The notes beneath the pieces are model-generated. The model ran no database searches. It had not been told where the DNA came from and worked only from the letters and a program-made list of their open reading frames with translations. A program made the position numbers and the translations under genes. Below are positions 10,403 to 20,457 of a stretch of DNA of 64,000 bases, piece after piece (the stretch's first letter is position 1; each line of letters opens with the position of its first letter). Where the stretch lies: the NCBI GenBank assembly GCA_949825045.1, contig OX463829.1, forward strand, positions 3,162,001 to 3,226,000, given 5' to 3'. The DNA is from Argyresthia goedartella. Its lineage: Eukaryota > Arthropoda > Insecta > Lepidoptera > Argyresthiidae.

Positions 10403-13057
10403 CGGGAATCAGGGTTCAGGCTCTATCGCAACGATAGGACAGGCAAAGCAGATGGCGGGGTTGCTATCTACTTACGTTCTGACATTCCGTGCAAAGTCAT
10501 CTGCCACTCGCCAAGCCTGTACTCTGGTTCAGCTGAGTATCTCTTCCTTGAGATCAGCTTGCACCACAACAAAATTCTTCTGGGTGTATATTACAGCCCC
10601 TCACTTCGTATCGATTACTTTGATTCTTTTGAATCTCTACTCAGTGACTTGACTCCTTTCTATAGTGACACTCTCATTCTCGGTGATTTTAACACCTGTC
10701 TCCTGAAAAATAACGCCCGCTCTGCCAAACTTAAATCTATTGTAAATTCCTCTAACTTACATATTCTTCCCCTTGACGCTACTTACTTTCAACCGCACTG
10801 TATTCCCTCCCTTCTCGATCTCATGATTATCTCCAACATAGCCAAGGTGGCTGCTCATGGCCAGCTTAATGCCCCATTCTCCTATCACGATCTGGTGTAT
10901 GTTTCATACAAAATAAGGCTCCCTAAGCGCAAAGTCAAATTCCTTGATATTCGAAGCTTCAAAGGTGTGAACCTCGATTCCCTGAAATCAGATGCCTCAT
11001 CTGTCGATTGGACCCCCGTTGTAACTGGTGAGACCGTTGATGACAAAATCCTGAAGTTCAACTCAATTGTCCTGGGGCTGTTCGACAAGCACGCACCAAT
11101 GAAAAAGGTCAGGGTAAAACATTTTCCTGCTCCGTGGTTGACAGACGCTATCAAGCGTTTACTGGCAAAAAGAAACCGTGCGAAGGGGCGATATAAGAGA
11201 GACCCAACCGATAACAATCTCCTAACATTTAAACGCCTTCGAAACCTATGCAACCGCATGTGCCGTGACGCCAAGCGACGCCACATCTATGAGCGTATAG
11301 AAATGTACACCCCAGCTCAGGTCTGGAAATTTCTTAAAACCCTTGGTGTTGGCAAGTCCCAGGAATTTTCTTCAGGTGATGTCGATCTCAACGGTCTTAA
11401 CCAGTTCTTTTCTTCTCCCCCCCTCGTGATAGACCCCGCCACAAAGCAGGCAACCCTTCGTCATCTACGGTTGAAGGCTGCAGTCTGTACCTCACCGTTC
11501 AACTTTAGTCTCGTTGGAATCGGCGCAGTTAGAAAGGCAGTGCTAGCGGTCACATCCAAAGCTGCTGGTGGCGACAACGTCAGCCATCAGATGATCCACA
11601 GCGTCCTTGAAGAGTTGCTCCCTCCAATTACCCACATCATAAACTTCTCTCTATCAGCTAGATCTTTTCCTAGTCTGTGGAAGAAAGCTCTTGTCATCCC
11701 ACTGCCCAAAAATTCCAATCCCTCCTCCTTCAAAGATTACAGGCCCATATCTATTTTACCTATTCTCTCCAAAGTCCTTGAATCCATTGTCCACTCCCAA
11801 CTCACCTCCTACCTTTCATCAAACAAACTTCTCAATCCTTTCCAATCTGGCTTCAGACCAGGGCATAGTACTACCACAGCACTCTTAAAAGTCAGCGATG
11901 ATATACAGCTAGCCATGGATCAGAGGTTGGTTACGGTGCTGGCCCTTGTTGACTTCAGCAATGCCTTTGACTGCGTCGATTTTGACATTCTTGTCGCTAT
12001 ATTTACATCGCTGAATGTCTCCTCCCACGCTGCTGGCTGGTTCGACTCATACCTGAGAGGTCGTCAGCAGCGCATTAAGTCTGAAGAGACCGAAACTCAA
12101 TGGTGTGATCTTTCCTCAGGAGTGCCTCAAGGTGGTATTCTCTCTCCTCTTCTTTTTTCAGTCTTTATAAACTCCATCTCCGACGTCCTCTCTTCTTCGT
12201 ATCATCTGTACGCAGATGATCTACAAATTTATCGCCACTTTTCCCCCTGCGATGTAGTTTCATCCGTGGAGGCACTGAATGCTGACCTCGAGAATGTGAA
12301 AAACTGGGCCTCATCATACGGGCTGTTAATGAACCCGAATAAATCACAAGCCATGATTTTAGGAACCAGGCACACTCTTTCCTTGTTACAAAAACCCATT
12401 GTTCCCGTATCATATAATGGCATCACAATAGAGTACACAGATAAGACGAAAAACCTTGGAGTTATTTTTGACAACCAGCTGTCTTGTTCTCCACATGTCA
12501 GCGAGGTCAGCAGACGGGTTTTTGCGTCTTTTCACTCCCTCAGGCGTCTGCAGTACTTCTTGCCGCGGCAGACCAAAATCACCCTTGCTCAGTCCCTTCT
12601 CCTGCCGCTAATCGACTACGCCGATGTCTGTTGGGCGAGCGCGAACGAAGATCTTCTGAACAAACTCGAACGACTTCAGAATCTCGGGATTCGGTTTATC
12701 TTCGGGCTGCGCAAATTCGACCACGTCTCTCAATTTCACAAAGAGTTGGGGTGGCTTCCGATTCGTCGTCGCCGAGACTCCCATATTCTTTTTTGTCTTT
12801 TCAATATATTGAAAAATCCGCGCTACCCCAGCTACCTTCGAGACCGCTTTGAGTATCTCTTTTCAGGAGATCGGCAACGGAGATCTCACACGGTCTCACT
12901 CTTAGCCACTCCAAGGCATACCACTTCCGCATATGAGCACTCCTTCAGGTTGCAGGCGGTCCGACTGTGGAACGCAGTTCCTTGTGCGATAAGAGACAGC
13001 CCGACTCTTTTCGCTTTCAAAAACCGGGTAAAAGAGCACTTCCTCTCTCTTTTGTGA
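10403..13057 (+). CDS. Non-LTR retrotransposon ORF2, 5'-truncated (copy 2)
   Basis: Duplicate of 3371-6025; the predicted protein is identical over its whole length. It shows the same endonuclease remnant, YADD reverse transcriptase and C-terminal region. It did not arrive by separate retrotransposition, since the flanking SINE fragments, microsatellite and downstream elements are duplicated with it. Confidence 0.9.
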   Translation, partial: RESGFRLYRNDRTGKADGGVAIYLRSDIPCKVICHSPSLYSGSAEYLFLEISLHHNKILLGVYYSPSLRIDYFDSFESLLSDLTPFYSDTLILGDFNTCLLKNNARSAKLKSIVNSSNLHILPLDATYFQPHCIPSLLDLMIISNIAKVAAHGQLNAPFSYHDLVYVSYKIRLPKRKVKFLDIRSFKGVNLDSLKSDASSVDWTPVVTGETVDDKILKFNSIVLGLFDKHAPMKKVRVKHFPAPWLTDAIKRLLAKRNRAKGRYKRDPTDNNLLTFKRLRNLCNRMCRDAKRRHIYERIEMYTPAQVWKFLKTLGVGKSQEFSSGDVDLNGLNQFFSSPPLVIDPATKQATLRHLRLKAAVCTSPFNFSLVGIGAVRKAVLAVTSKAAGGDNVSHQMIHSVLEELLPPITHIINFSLSARSFPSLWKKALVIPLPKNSNPSSFKDYRPISILPILSKVLESIVHSQLTSYLSSNKLLNPFQSGFRPGHSTTTALLKVSDDIQLAMDQRLVTVLALVDFSNAFDCVDFDILVAIFTSLNVSSHAAGWFDSYLRGRQQRIKSEETETQWCDLSSGVPQGGILSPLLFSVFINSISDVLSSSYHLYADDLQIYRHFSPCDVVSSVEALNADLENVKNWASSYGLLMNPNKSQAMILGTRHTLSLLQKPIVPVSYNGITIEYTDKTKNLGVIFDNQLSCSPHVSEVSRRVFASFHSLRRLQYFLPRQTKITLAQSLLLPLIDYADVCWASANEDLLNKLERLQNLGIRFIFGLRKFDHVSQFHKELGWLPIRRRRDSHILFCLFNILKNPRYPSYLRDRFEYLFSGDRQRRSHTVSLLATPRHTTSAYEHSFRLQAVRLWNAVPCAIRDSPTLFAFKNRVKEHFLSLL

Positions 13058-13384
13058 TAGTTGTAGTATGTATATTATTATTATATGTAAACTTTATGTA
13101 CAGGTTTATGTATGTATTGATACGTATTTAGTAGTTTGTTAGATACGAGTATGTATTTTATTTACCGTATTTTATAGATATGTAATTTACTTATATGTAT
13201 TTTATTATTGTTTAGATATTGTGCACTGCCTACCCTTTATTGATAAAATTTCCTGTCATGCCTTGGTTTGCTGGAAGAAATCTCTTTTTAGAGATAAGCT
13301 CGCCTTTGTACATATGTTTTCTCTTAATGTATCTTTTTTAAATAACTGTGTTCAATAAAGAATTATGAATTATGAATTATGAAT

Positions 13385-13512
13385 TATATATATATATATA
13401 TATATCATATCATATCATATCATATCATATCATATCATATCATATCATATCATATCATATCATATCATATCATATCATATATATATATATATATATATGA
13501 TATGATATGATG
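13385..13512. repeat. (AT)n-(CATAT)n-(AT)n microsatellite, copy 2
   Basis: Same composition and apparently the same length as the tract at 6353-6480. The sequence downstream keeps the exact 7,032-bp offset. Confidence 0.9.
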
Positions 13513-13515
13513 TAA

Positions 13516-14682
13516 TCTGGAAATTTTCGGAGTTCCAGAACGCAAGGCTGAAGTTACACAGGGCCTGATCATTTCCATCGGCAAAGCCGTGGGACTGGAC
13601 TTAAAGAAAGAAGACATATCCTCAGCAGTCAGAATATCTACACGCAATACGAGTGACCTCCCAAGGCCGTTAATCGTTAAGCTGAACTCCACTATCAAGA
13701 AGGACGAGTTTATTAGTGCTGTGCGCAAGAACCGCGGCGTCACCACCAATGACATCGGAATGGCAGGAGTCAACAACGTCATCAGCGTTAACGAACATCT
13801 GACTTCACATAATAAGGATCTCCTGAAGCAGACAAAAGCAAAGACCAAGGAACTGGGGTTTCGGTATTGTTGGACACGAAACGCGAAGATATTTGTACGT
13901 CAAGGCGACAACTATCCCCGGCTACGGATAGACAACGTCCTGCAACTGTCATCACACATCAGTCACTGAAGCTCTCGCCGCTGCCACCTCCTGTACGTCA
14001 AACTCGCGACGCAAACAACATCACAAGTCCCAATGTTTGAGAAGCACTGATCGCGATTTACTTTGCAGAATACTGATAAACTTACCCGTTCTTTCTATTG
14101 TCGTACATGTAACTTGTTCGCAACCTATACATGTGTACAGTATTGTTCCATTGCTACACACATTTTTACCTCACAACCGTTATAATATGCACACACCGTT
14201 TTCAACTTCACTCACACAATCACGCCACACACAATATTTGTTCCGATTTAGTTATCGCGTTGATATGATTCTGTACATTTGTAGAATGCCTACTGCACGA
14301 CTCAAACGTTCAATTGTATTAACGATTTTATTAATACCTTACCATTCGCGCCAATAAATATCTACTACCAAAACTCTCGTAGCATACGAGGTAAAACTAC
14401 TAAATTTGTGCTAGGATTACTTTAACATAATTACGACGCAGTAGCTATTTGTGAGACCAACCTCACTGACGGAGTATTTGACGCTGAGGTCAGCGACCCT
14501 CGTTACGACGTCCACAGGGCTGATCGAACTCCCCCCACCGGTCACAAACCTGACACCACGGTGGGAGGAGGGATGATGCTTCTCACGGGGCGCTAGCTCG
14601 CCGCCCGGCGCGTGCTCCCGTCCCCCGCGTACTCCCACTTGGAGTTGGTTCACGTGACCGTGCCCGCCGGGGGTTGGTTTTT
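13516..14682 (+). pseudogene. Non-LTR ORF1 domain and ORF2 start, copy 2
   Basis: Duplicate of 6484-7650: the FP-like ORF1 C-terminal domain (13516-13969), a non-coding stretch, then the broken start of an endonuclease (14354-14682). No difference from copy 1 was noticed. Confidence 0.75.
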
Positions 14683-15258
14683 GAATGGTTCCAAATTAAT
14701 TCGATTATAATGATATTTTTTATGGATAGCTGGCACTTACTTTTCATACCAAAGTGCTTTTCTTTTTTGTCAAAAATGCACACACAGTTTTTCTGAAAAT
14801 TGAAAGTTAAAATTGCGAATTTTCTGTGATTAATACGTAATTTGCAACTAAAATCGGCAAAACAAAACGTTATAAGTACCATTCACAGACGAAATTAAGA
14901 CGTTTTGTCTGTGATATTGTCATTATTGTATATCTGTGGTCGAAAAATGGCGCATTTTCATTCCGTTCACTGAAAAATTTATTCCGTTTCTGTTGAAGCT
15001 ACGCGAATGTGCTCTCCCTTGTTACTCTTGATAATTACGACGACTTTGGCTTTCCCCCTGGACTTTTGTGAATTCTATAACCGACCGACCTCTGCGTGTA
15101 TTCTGGATCCCTGCTTGCAATTACGATTGACCTTTGCTTCTAACCTGGACATTGATTTGCTTTGCGAAATGGACCAACCTTCGACGAGTGGTACTTCTGG
15201 ACGGCGGCTCTACGATGAGGTGCTAGATGGTGCGCAACCATCAACGAGTGCTGCAATC

Positions 15259-15479
15259 TGTTGAATTTATTATTTCATTTGCAAAAATCAATTGATTACT
15301 TACTAATCGATTTAAATATGCAAAAGTAAGGCCATCTTTTTGTTTCTTTTTCTCGTACTGTCAGTGCTAGGAGTCGGTCGATATTGCTTTCAAGTGACAT
15401 ATATATAAAAATGAAATCTCAATTAAACTATAAACGGTGTTTTGCTATTTATCCGAATCAAAGCCCCATAATACCAATA
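15259..15479 (+). repeat. Copia 5' LTR
   Basis: 221 bp from TGTTGAATTT to ATACCAATA. It differs from the 3' LTR (18537-18760) at a handful of substitutions and short indels, a few percent, so the insertion is not very recent. Confidence 0.9.
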
Positions 15480-15598
15480 GGTTACTGGGTCCAGTATACG
15501 CAAAGAAAACATTGGGACTAAATTAAAAACTCGGAAGTTTGAAATACCGTAATAAAAAATGGATGGTGTAAAAATGAAAAGTAACATAAAACCTTTCA

Positions 15599-16216
15599 AT
15601 GGTGAAAAAATACAGCGTTTGGAAGTTTCTAATTCACGCGCATAAAATAATGATGAACCAGCCTAAAACTATGGAAAGGAAAAAAACAATTCAGGACATT
15701 GATACTAGCCAACCATCCACATCGTCAAATTATGACGGATTTGCATTTATGACGGGACAATATCAAGAAAAGGATCAAGAGGACAAAATAATCTTTTTGT
15801 TGGATACTGGAGCATCGGATCACATAACGAACAGGGATGATCTTTTCCTTGACTATACGAATCTGCTAACCCCACTTAAAATTTTAGTAGCTAAAGATGG
15901 TGCATTTATTTCAGCTACCAAAAAGGGAACCCTGCGTGTTACCAGTGACACGGGCGTTCAAGGAGTCTTGGAGGACGTACTGTTTTGCAGTGAGGTCCCA
16001 TACAACTTATTGTCAGTATCAAAGATGCAAAGGGCGGGGCTGACAATAATTTTCGACAAAAATGGAGCCAAAATCATAAAAGACGGTACAGTAATAATCA
16101 CAGGTAGGTCAACCAATAATTTAATTGCTGTAGATTTTGTTGCGTCTGTTAACATGACTCACCCGAATTACCAAGCATACAGCAGTGCCCAAAATAATTA
16201 TACTTTGACATATTAG
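15599..16216 (+). pseudogene. Copia protease region
   Basis: After the gag deletion scar the frame runs QPSTSSNYDGFAFMTG and then LLDTGASDHITN, the aspartic protease active site, followed by LLSVSKMQRAGLTIIFD. The duplicate at 8567-9184 has LLDSGASDH; both S and T fit the D-[S/T]-G motif. It ends at a TAG before the integrase frame. Confidence 0.8.
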
Positions 16217-16251
16217 CAAGACGAAATTCTTAAGAGCTAAAGAATAATAAA

Positions 16252-17163
16252 TTGGTTGATGACTCAGAGCAAATTATTCCAGTAATGCCAAACGATGATT
16301 TATGCGAAGCGTGTATAAGCGGGAGACAGAGTCGATTGCCATTTAACCAAGCCAAAGATAAAAGTCATATTAAGCGACCATTATACGTAGTTCATTCTGA
16401 CGTCTGTGGACCCATCACTCCTACAACAGTTGACAACAAAAACTATTTCGTGTTATTTGTTGACCAGTACACTCATTACTGTGTTACCTACCTGCTAACT
16501 TACAAATCCGATGTATTCGCGGCATTCAAAGATTTTGTTTCAAATAGTAAAGCAAAATTTAACACCAAATTAGTTAATTTGTATTGCGATATTGGTGGAG
16601 AGTATTTATATACCGAAATGAAAAGCTATTGTGTTGAGAAGGGAATCACTTATCATTTGACAGTTCCGCGAACTCCGCAGTTGAATGGTGTTTCTGAACG
16701 AATGGTACGAACTATAACCGAAAAAGCTCGTTCAATGATAAACGGTGCACAACTAGATAAACAGTTCTGGGGCGAAGAAGTGTTAACTGCTGTGTATTTG
16801 ATAAATATAACACCAACTAAAGCTCTCAGACAATCACAAACACCATTTGAAATGTGGCATAGTAAAAAATCTCAAATTAAATATCTGGAGGTTTTTGGTT
16901 CAACTGTGTATGTTCATATCAAAACGCATAAAGCAAAATTTTATAACAAGTCATGGAAAGGTGTCCTTATGGGATATGAACCAAACGGTTACAAAGTTTG
17001 GAACCCAGGAAGCGAAAAATATGTTGTAGTCAGAGATGTTATAGCAGATAAAATAAATTTTCTGCAGTCCAGGCCTACGCTAAAGCCTGAAGAGAATATT
17101 CAAAATTCTCATGACAAAACTGATAAAGGAAATATGCCTAAATCAGTGTCACCAAAGTTTTAG
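16252..17163 (+). pseudogene. Copia integrase
   Basis: It opens with the end of the zinc-binding region (LCEACISGRQSRLPF). The catalytic core has VHSDVCGPI (first D), LYCDIGGEY (second D, where most relatives have DNGGE) and NGVSERMVRTI (E). The downstream GKAR..F.GY-type block reads KSWKGVLMGYEPNGYKVWNP. It stops at 17163 ahead of the deleted RT. Confidence 0.85.
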
Positions 17164-17295
17164 AACTCTGACAGATCGAAATCAGATAATGGTAAATCTG
17201 ATGATCATATTTGCCCGACTAAAATTCGCAAAATAAACCATGACATACAATCTGATCTAACGGTTGGTCTTAATAATGAGGATAGCTCTTACCGG

Positions 17296-18240
17296 ATGCA
17301 GGACACAGAAAATATTAATGTTGACACTGAACTGGGAAGGAGTGATAGGCTCAAAGGTCAGCCACCTAAATCTTATACAGAATATGATGATGATTATCTG
17401 ATAAGCGCTTATTCCACTTATTCCACAGGTATAAAAGTTACCAGGTACGATGATAAAATAACACTAAATCAAAGTGCATACTCTAAATTCTTCTGAGTAA
17501 ATTTAATATGAAAGATGCAAATTCAGTAAAGACCCCTTTAGAAAATAAATTGAATTATGAGGCTTTAAATTCTGACGAGAATCATGACGCCCCATGTGGA
17601 AAAGTCATAGGTTGCTTGATGTACATCATGTTATGCACTCGACCTGACTTAAGTACAAGTGTAAATATACTAAGTAGGTATGTAATTAAAAATAACATAG
17701 AGCTATGGCAGTGTCTCAAAAGAGTACTGAGGTACTTAAAAGGTACTATTGAATTAAGGCTGTGTTATCAAAAGTGTCAGGACTACAAAAATATTCTATA
17801 CTGGATATGTAGATTCTGATTGGGGTGGTAATGATACAAAAGACAGAAAAAGTACAACTGGATATTTATTCAGAATGTTTGATAATTGTACAATTACTTG
17901 GAGTACAAAGAAACAAATGTCTGTCGCAGCTTCATCTACTGAGGCTGAATATATGGCATTGTTTGAAGCTGTGAGGGAGGCGTTGTGGCTTAAATCTCTT
18001 GCGATTAGTATCAATATGATTATAGATCAGCCTATTCTGATGTATGAGGACAACAATGGGTGCATTAGTATTGCCAATAACCCGTCAAACCATAAGCGAT
18101 CTAAACATATTGATATTAAATATAATTTCTCAAGAGAGCAAATTACGAAAAACGTTATAAAACTCAATTACACACCCTCAGGTCAGCAGCTGGCGGATGC
18201 TTTGAAAAGCCGTTGCCTGCCATCACTTTTCAAGAAATGA
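17296..18240 (+). pseudogene. Copia RT remnant and RNase H
   Basis: DRLKGQPPKSYTEYDDDYL is the linker usually found just before the RT. After a deletion the text resumes with TPLENKLNYEAL and KVIGCLMYIMLCTRPDLSTS, the end of the RT. A one-base shift near 17790 leads into GYVDSDWGGNDTKDRKSTTG, VAASSTEAEYMAL and HKRSKHIDIKYNF, which are copia RNase H signatures. A TGA at 18238-18240 ends it. Confidence 0.85.
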
Positions 18241-18536
18241 GAAGCCAGATAGATGGGTGTAGAATAGTTTTCTGTATTTGTGTTGATGAACTTAGAATTA
18301 CATTTTTTTATTGTTGATATAATGTAAATAATGAGTTCTATAAATTCATTTCATGAAGTGAATGAAATGATTTGATTAGGTTTTTCTGGGTTTTTTCTAA
18401 TCCTGAGCAACAAATGTTGGATCATCATATTGTATTTTTCCCAGTGAAAACTTGAAAGCTATACTCGGTCCGTTTAGTTAAATAAGTTTTTTTTTTTAAT
18501 TTAATTGTATAATGAAAATTAATTTTTGAGCGGGCG

Positions 18537-18760
18537 TGTTGAATTTATTATTTCATTTGCAAAAATCAATTGATTACTTATTAATCGATTTAAATATGCA
18601 AAAGTAAGGCCATCTTTTTATGTTTCTTTTTCTCGTACTGTCAGTGCTAGGAGTCGGTCGATATTGCTTTCAAGTGACATATATATAAAAATAAAATCTC
18701 AATTAAACTATAAACGGTGTTTGCTATTTATCCGAATCATAGCCCCAAATCATACCAATA
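18537..18760 (+). repeat. Copia 3' LTR
   Basis: 224 bp from TGTTGAATTT to CATACCAATA, preceded by the purine-rich GAGCGGGCG, a plausible polypurine tract, and followed by target copy CAATC. Confidence 0.9.
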
Positions 18761-19370
18761 CAATCCGGCCTCGTTTGGAGGTAGAAGATGCGCAGGCGGC
18801 TGTCTCATCATCATCGACGGATTATACTTCCGACGAAGAAGAACCGTTTGTTCGGCGGAACTTGTATTCCACTGAAGTAACCGCGATGTGGAACTTGGTC
18901 AAAGTGGTGCAGAGACTGGACACGAGAGAAAAGTGTCTGACTTTTGCTGAACAAGAACGCCTAATCCGAACAACAAAATTGTGTGCGCAAACCAATGAAA
19001 GTGGTGTACACCAAAAACAAGACAGCTGGTTCATTTATATGTAACAAGGGAAGCTGCTTGAACAAAAATTGTGTCTCCAGGTCCGTTGGAACCTGGTTTG
19101 AAAATACGAAGATTCCAATGCCAACAATCTTTTACCTGATGTACGGCTTCGCGCAGAAATTACATACTATGAGAGATATTTGGGAGGACTACACAAAAGT
19201 CGGAGAGAAATGTCTGTCCCGGGTTACCATAGTGGATTGGTTTAACTATTGCAGGGAAGTGGTGGTGAAATACCAACGTCACAGACAAGCTGGCAAAGGA
19301 AAAATTGGTGGGCCGGGTATAGTGGTGCAAATAGACGAAAGTAAATTCGGAAAAAGAAAATATAACAAAG

Positions 19371-19809
19371 GTATGTAGACATGTTTGATTTAGGTCAGTT
19401 TCTGTGTAAATACTAGAGATAGGTTGTATTAGGTCACAACGTTATGAACGACCCAGAGCCGAGCGAAACGGAGCGGAGCGCGGCGACCCCATCTAGTTTC
19501 ACAAAACTGAAATTGTTGTTTTAGGTCACTGTCTATATTCTATTCTATTCTAGATAGGTTGTGTTAGGTCACAACGTTATGAACGACCAAGAGCCGAGCG
19601 AAGCGGAGCGGAGCGAAGCGACCCCATCTCGTTTTACAAAACTGAAATTGTTGTTTTAGGTCACTTTCTGTGTAAATACTAGAGATAGGTTGTGTTAGGT
19701 CACAACGTTATGAACGACCCAGAGCCAAGCGAAGCGGAGCGGAGCGAGGCGACCCCATCTCGTTTCACAAAACTGAAATGGTTGTTAAACATTGTTTTGT
19801 TTGTTTCAG
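19371..19809 (+). other. Merlin intron with three tandem repeats
   Basis: The donor AAAG/GTATGT and acceptor TTGTTTCAG/GT join the codons for NKG and RRVEGHW in phase. Inside, a unit of about 130-135 bp starting AGGTTGTGTTAGGTCACAAC recurs at 19421, 19556 and 19686. Confidence 0.8.
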
Positions 19810-20249
19810 GTCGACGCGTTGAAGGTCATTGGGTGTTGGGGATGATCGCAGATAACAGTGAGGATTTACGTTTAGAAGTGTGTCCTAATAATTTAAGGAC
19901 ATCAGAGGTTTTAGTACCACTGATTAAACAGCATGTGGCTGAAGGGTCCATAATCCACACAGATTATTGGAGGGCTTATGATTGTCTGGGTGACCATGGG
20001 TTTACTCATTAAAAAGTAAACCATAGTCACCCAGACAATTCTTTCATAGCCCCCGATGGAGTCCATACACATCGGATTGAATCTCAGTGGAGGGTGGTTA
20101 AAAGGTTTTTTAAGGGTAACTACAGTAACACAATAAATTTTGAAGACAGTGTTATGGAGTATTTGTGGCGGAGGAATGTGTCGAGGCAAAAACATGACCC
20201 GTTTGAAGAGTTGTTAAAAGCTATAAGATATGTCTATAAAATAGAATAA

Positions 20250-20457
20250 ATATATATAGTGATTTTAAATATGGTGTATTTCTTCATTTCCCTCTCCCCC
20301 CCCTTTAAATTTATTGTTTGTTTTTTATTTTCTGATCATTTTGGGTGACCCTAACCTCAAAATTTAATTAATTTGAAAAATTCATATCTCAAAAAGTATA
20401 CATTTCCGATCTTCAAAAACTATATTGGGGGGATGGGGGGACCCCCTCCCCCCTCTT
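20250..20457. other. No gene; Merlin 3' flank
   Basis: AT-rich sequence followed by G- and C-runs at 20428-20457 that can pair (GGGGGATGGGGGG with CCCCCTCCCCCC). A Merlin end may lie here but I cannot point to it. Confidence 0.4.

Larger units (their letters stand above)
9868..16899 (+). repeat. Tandem duplication unit, copy 2 (7,032 bp)
   Basis: Second copy of the unit at 2836-9867. At the internal junction the copia integrase reading frame of copy 1 stops at GGTTTTTGGTTCA and runs directly into sequence found otherwise only at 2839. Copy 2 instead continues into the remainder of copia at 16903. Copy 2 is therefore the one attached to the original right flank. Confidence 0.95.
15259..18760 (+). 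mobile_element. Internally deleted copia LTR retrotransposon
   Basis: LTRs at both ends and a 5-bp target duplication CAATC (15254-15258 and 18761-18765). Only the first gag codons remain (about 15559, MDGVKMKSNIKPFNGEK), then the frame jumps to the protease, so most of gag is deleted. Integrase is nearly whole. The core of the reverse transcriptase, including the expected YVDD-type motif, is missing between about 17430 and 17510. The RNase H domain is present. At about 3.5 kb it is shorter than the roughly 5 kb usual for copia, and could only move with help from another copy. Confidence 0.92.
15169..20249 (+). pseudogene. Merlin-type transposase gene split by copia
   Basis: The gene reads MDQPSTSGTSG..., is interrupted at 15259-18760 by copia and resumes in the same frame after one copy of CAATC (...TSAAI/RPRLEVEDAQ...). 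A small deletion near 18990 shifts the frame into KPMKVVYTKNKTAG, followed by a Cys-containing N-terminal domain (FICNKGSCLNKNC, GTWFENTKIPMP). The ISXO2/IS1016-like catalytic domain follows: GPGIVVQIDESKFGKRKYNKG (first D), a spliced junction to GRRVEGHWVLGM, IIHTDYWRAYDCLG (second D) and VHTHRIESQWRVVKRFF (E). One stop lies at 20011-20013. This is the family-typical DDE triad of Merlin transposases. Terminal inverted repeats were not identified. It is now inactive through the insertion, frameshift and stop. Confidence 0.85.

Noticed and set aside
19974..20051. Inverted repeat in the Merlin catalytic region as another snap-back event
   Set aside because: Both arms fit the transposase reading frame expected for the family (DYWRAYDCLG and VNHSHPDN), so the complementarity can be a property of the coding sequence and is less perfect than at 578-702.
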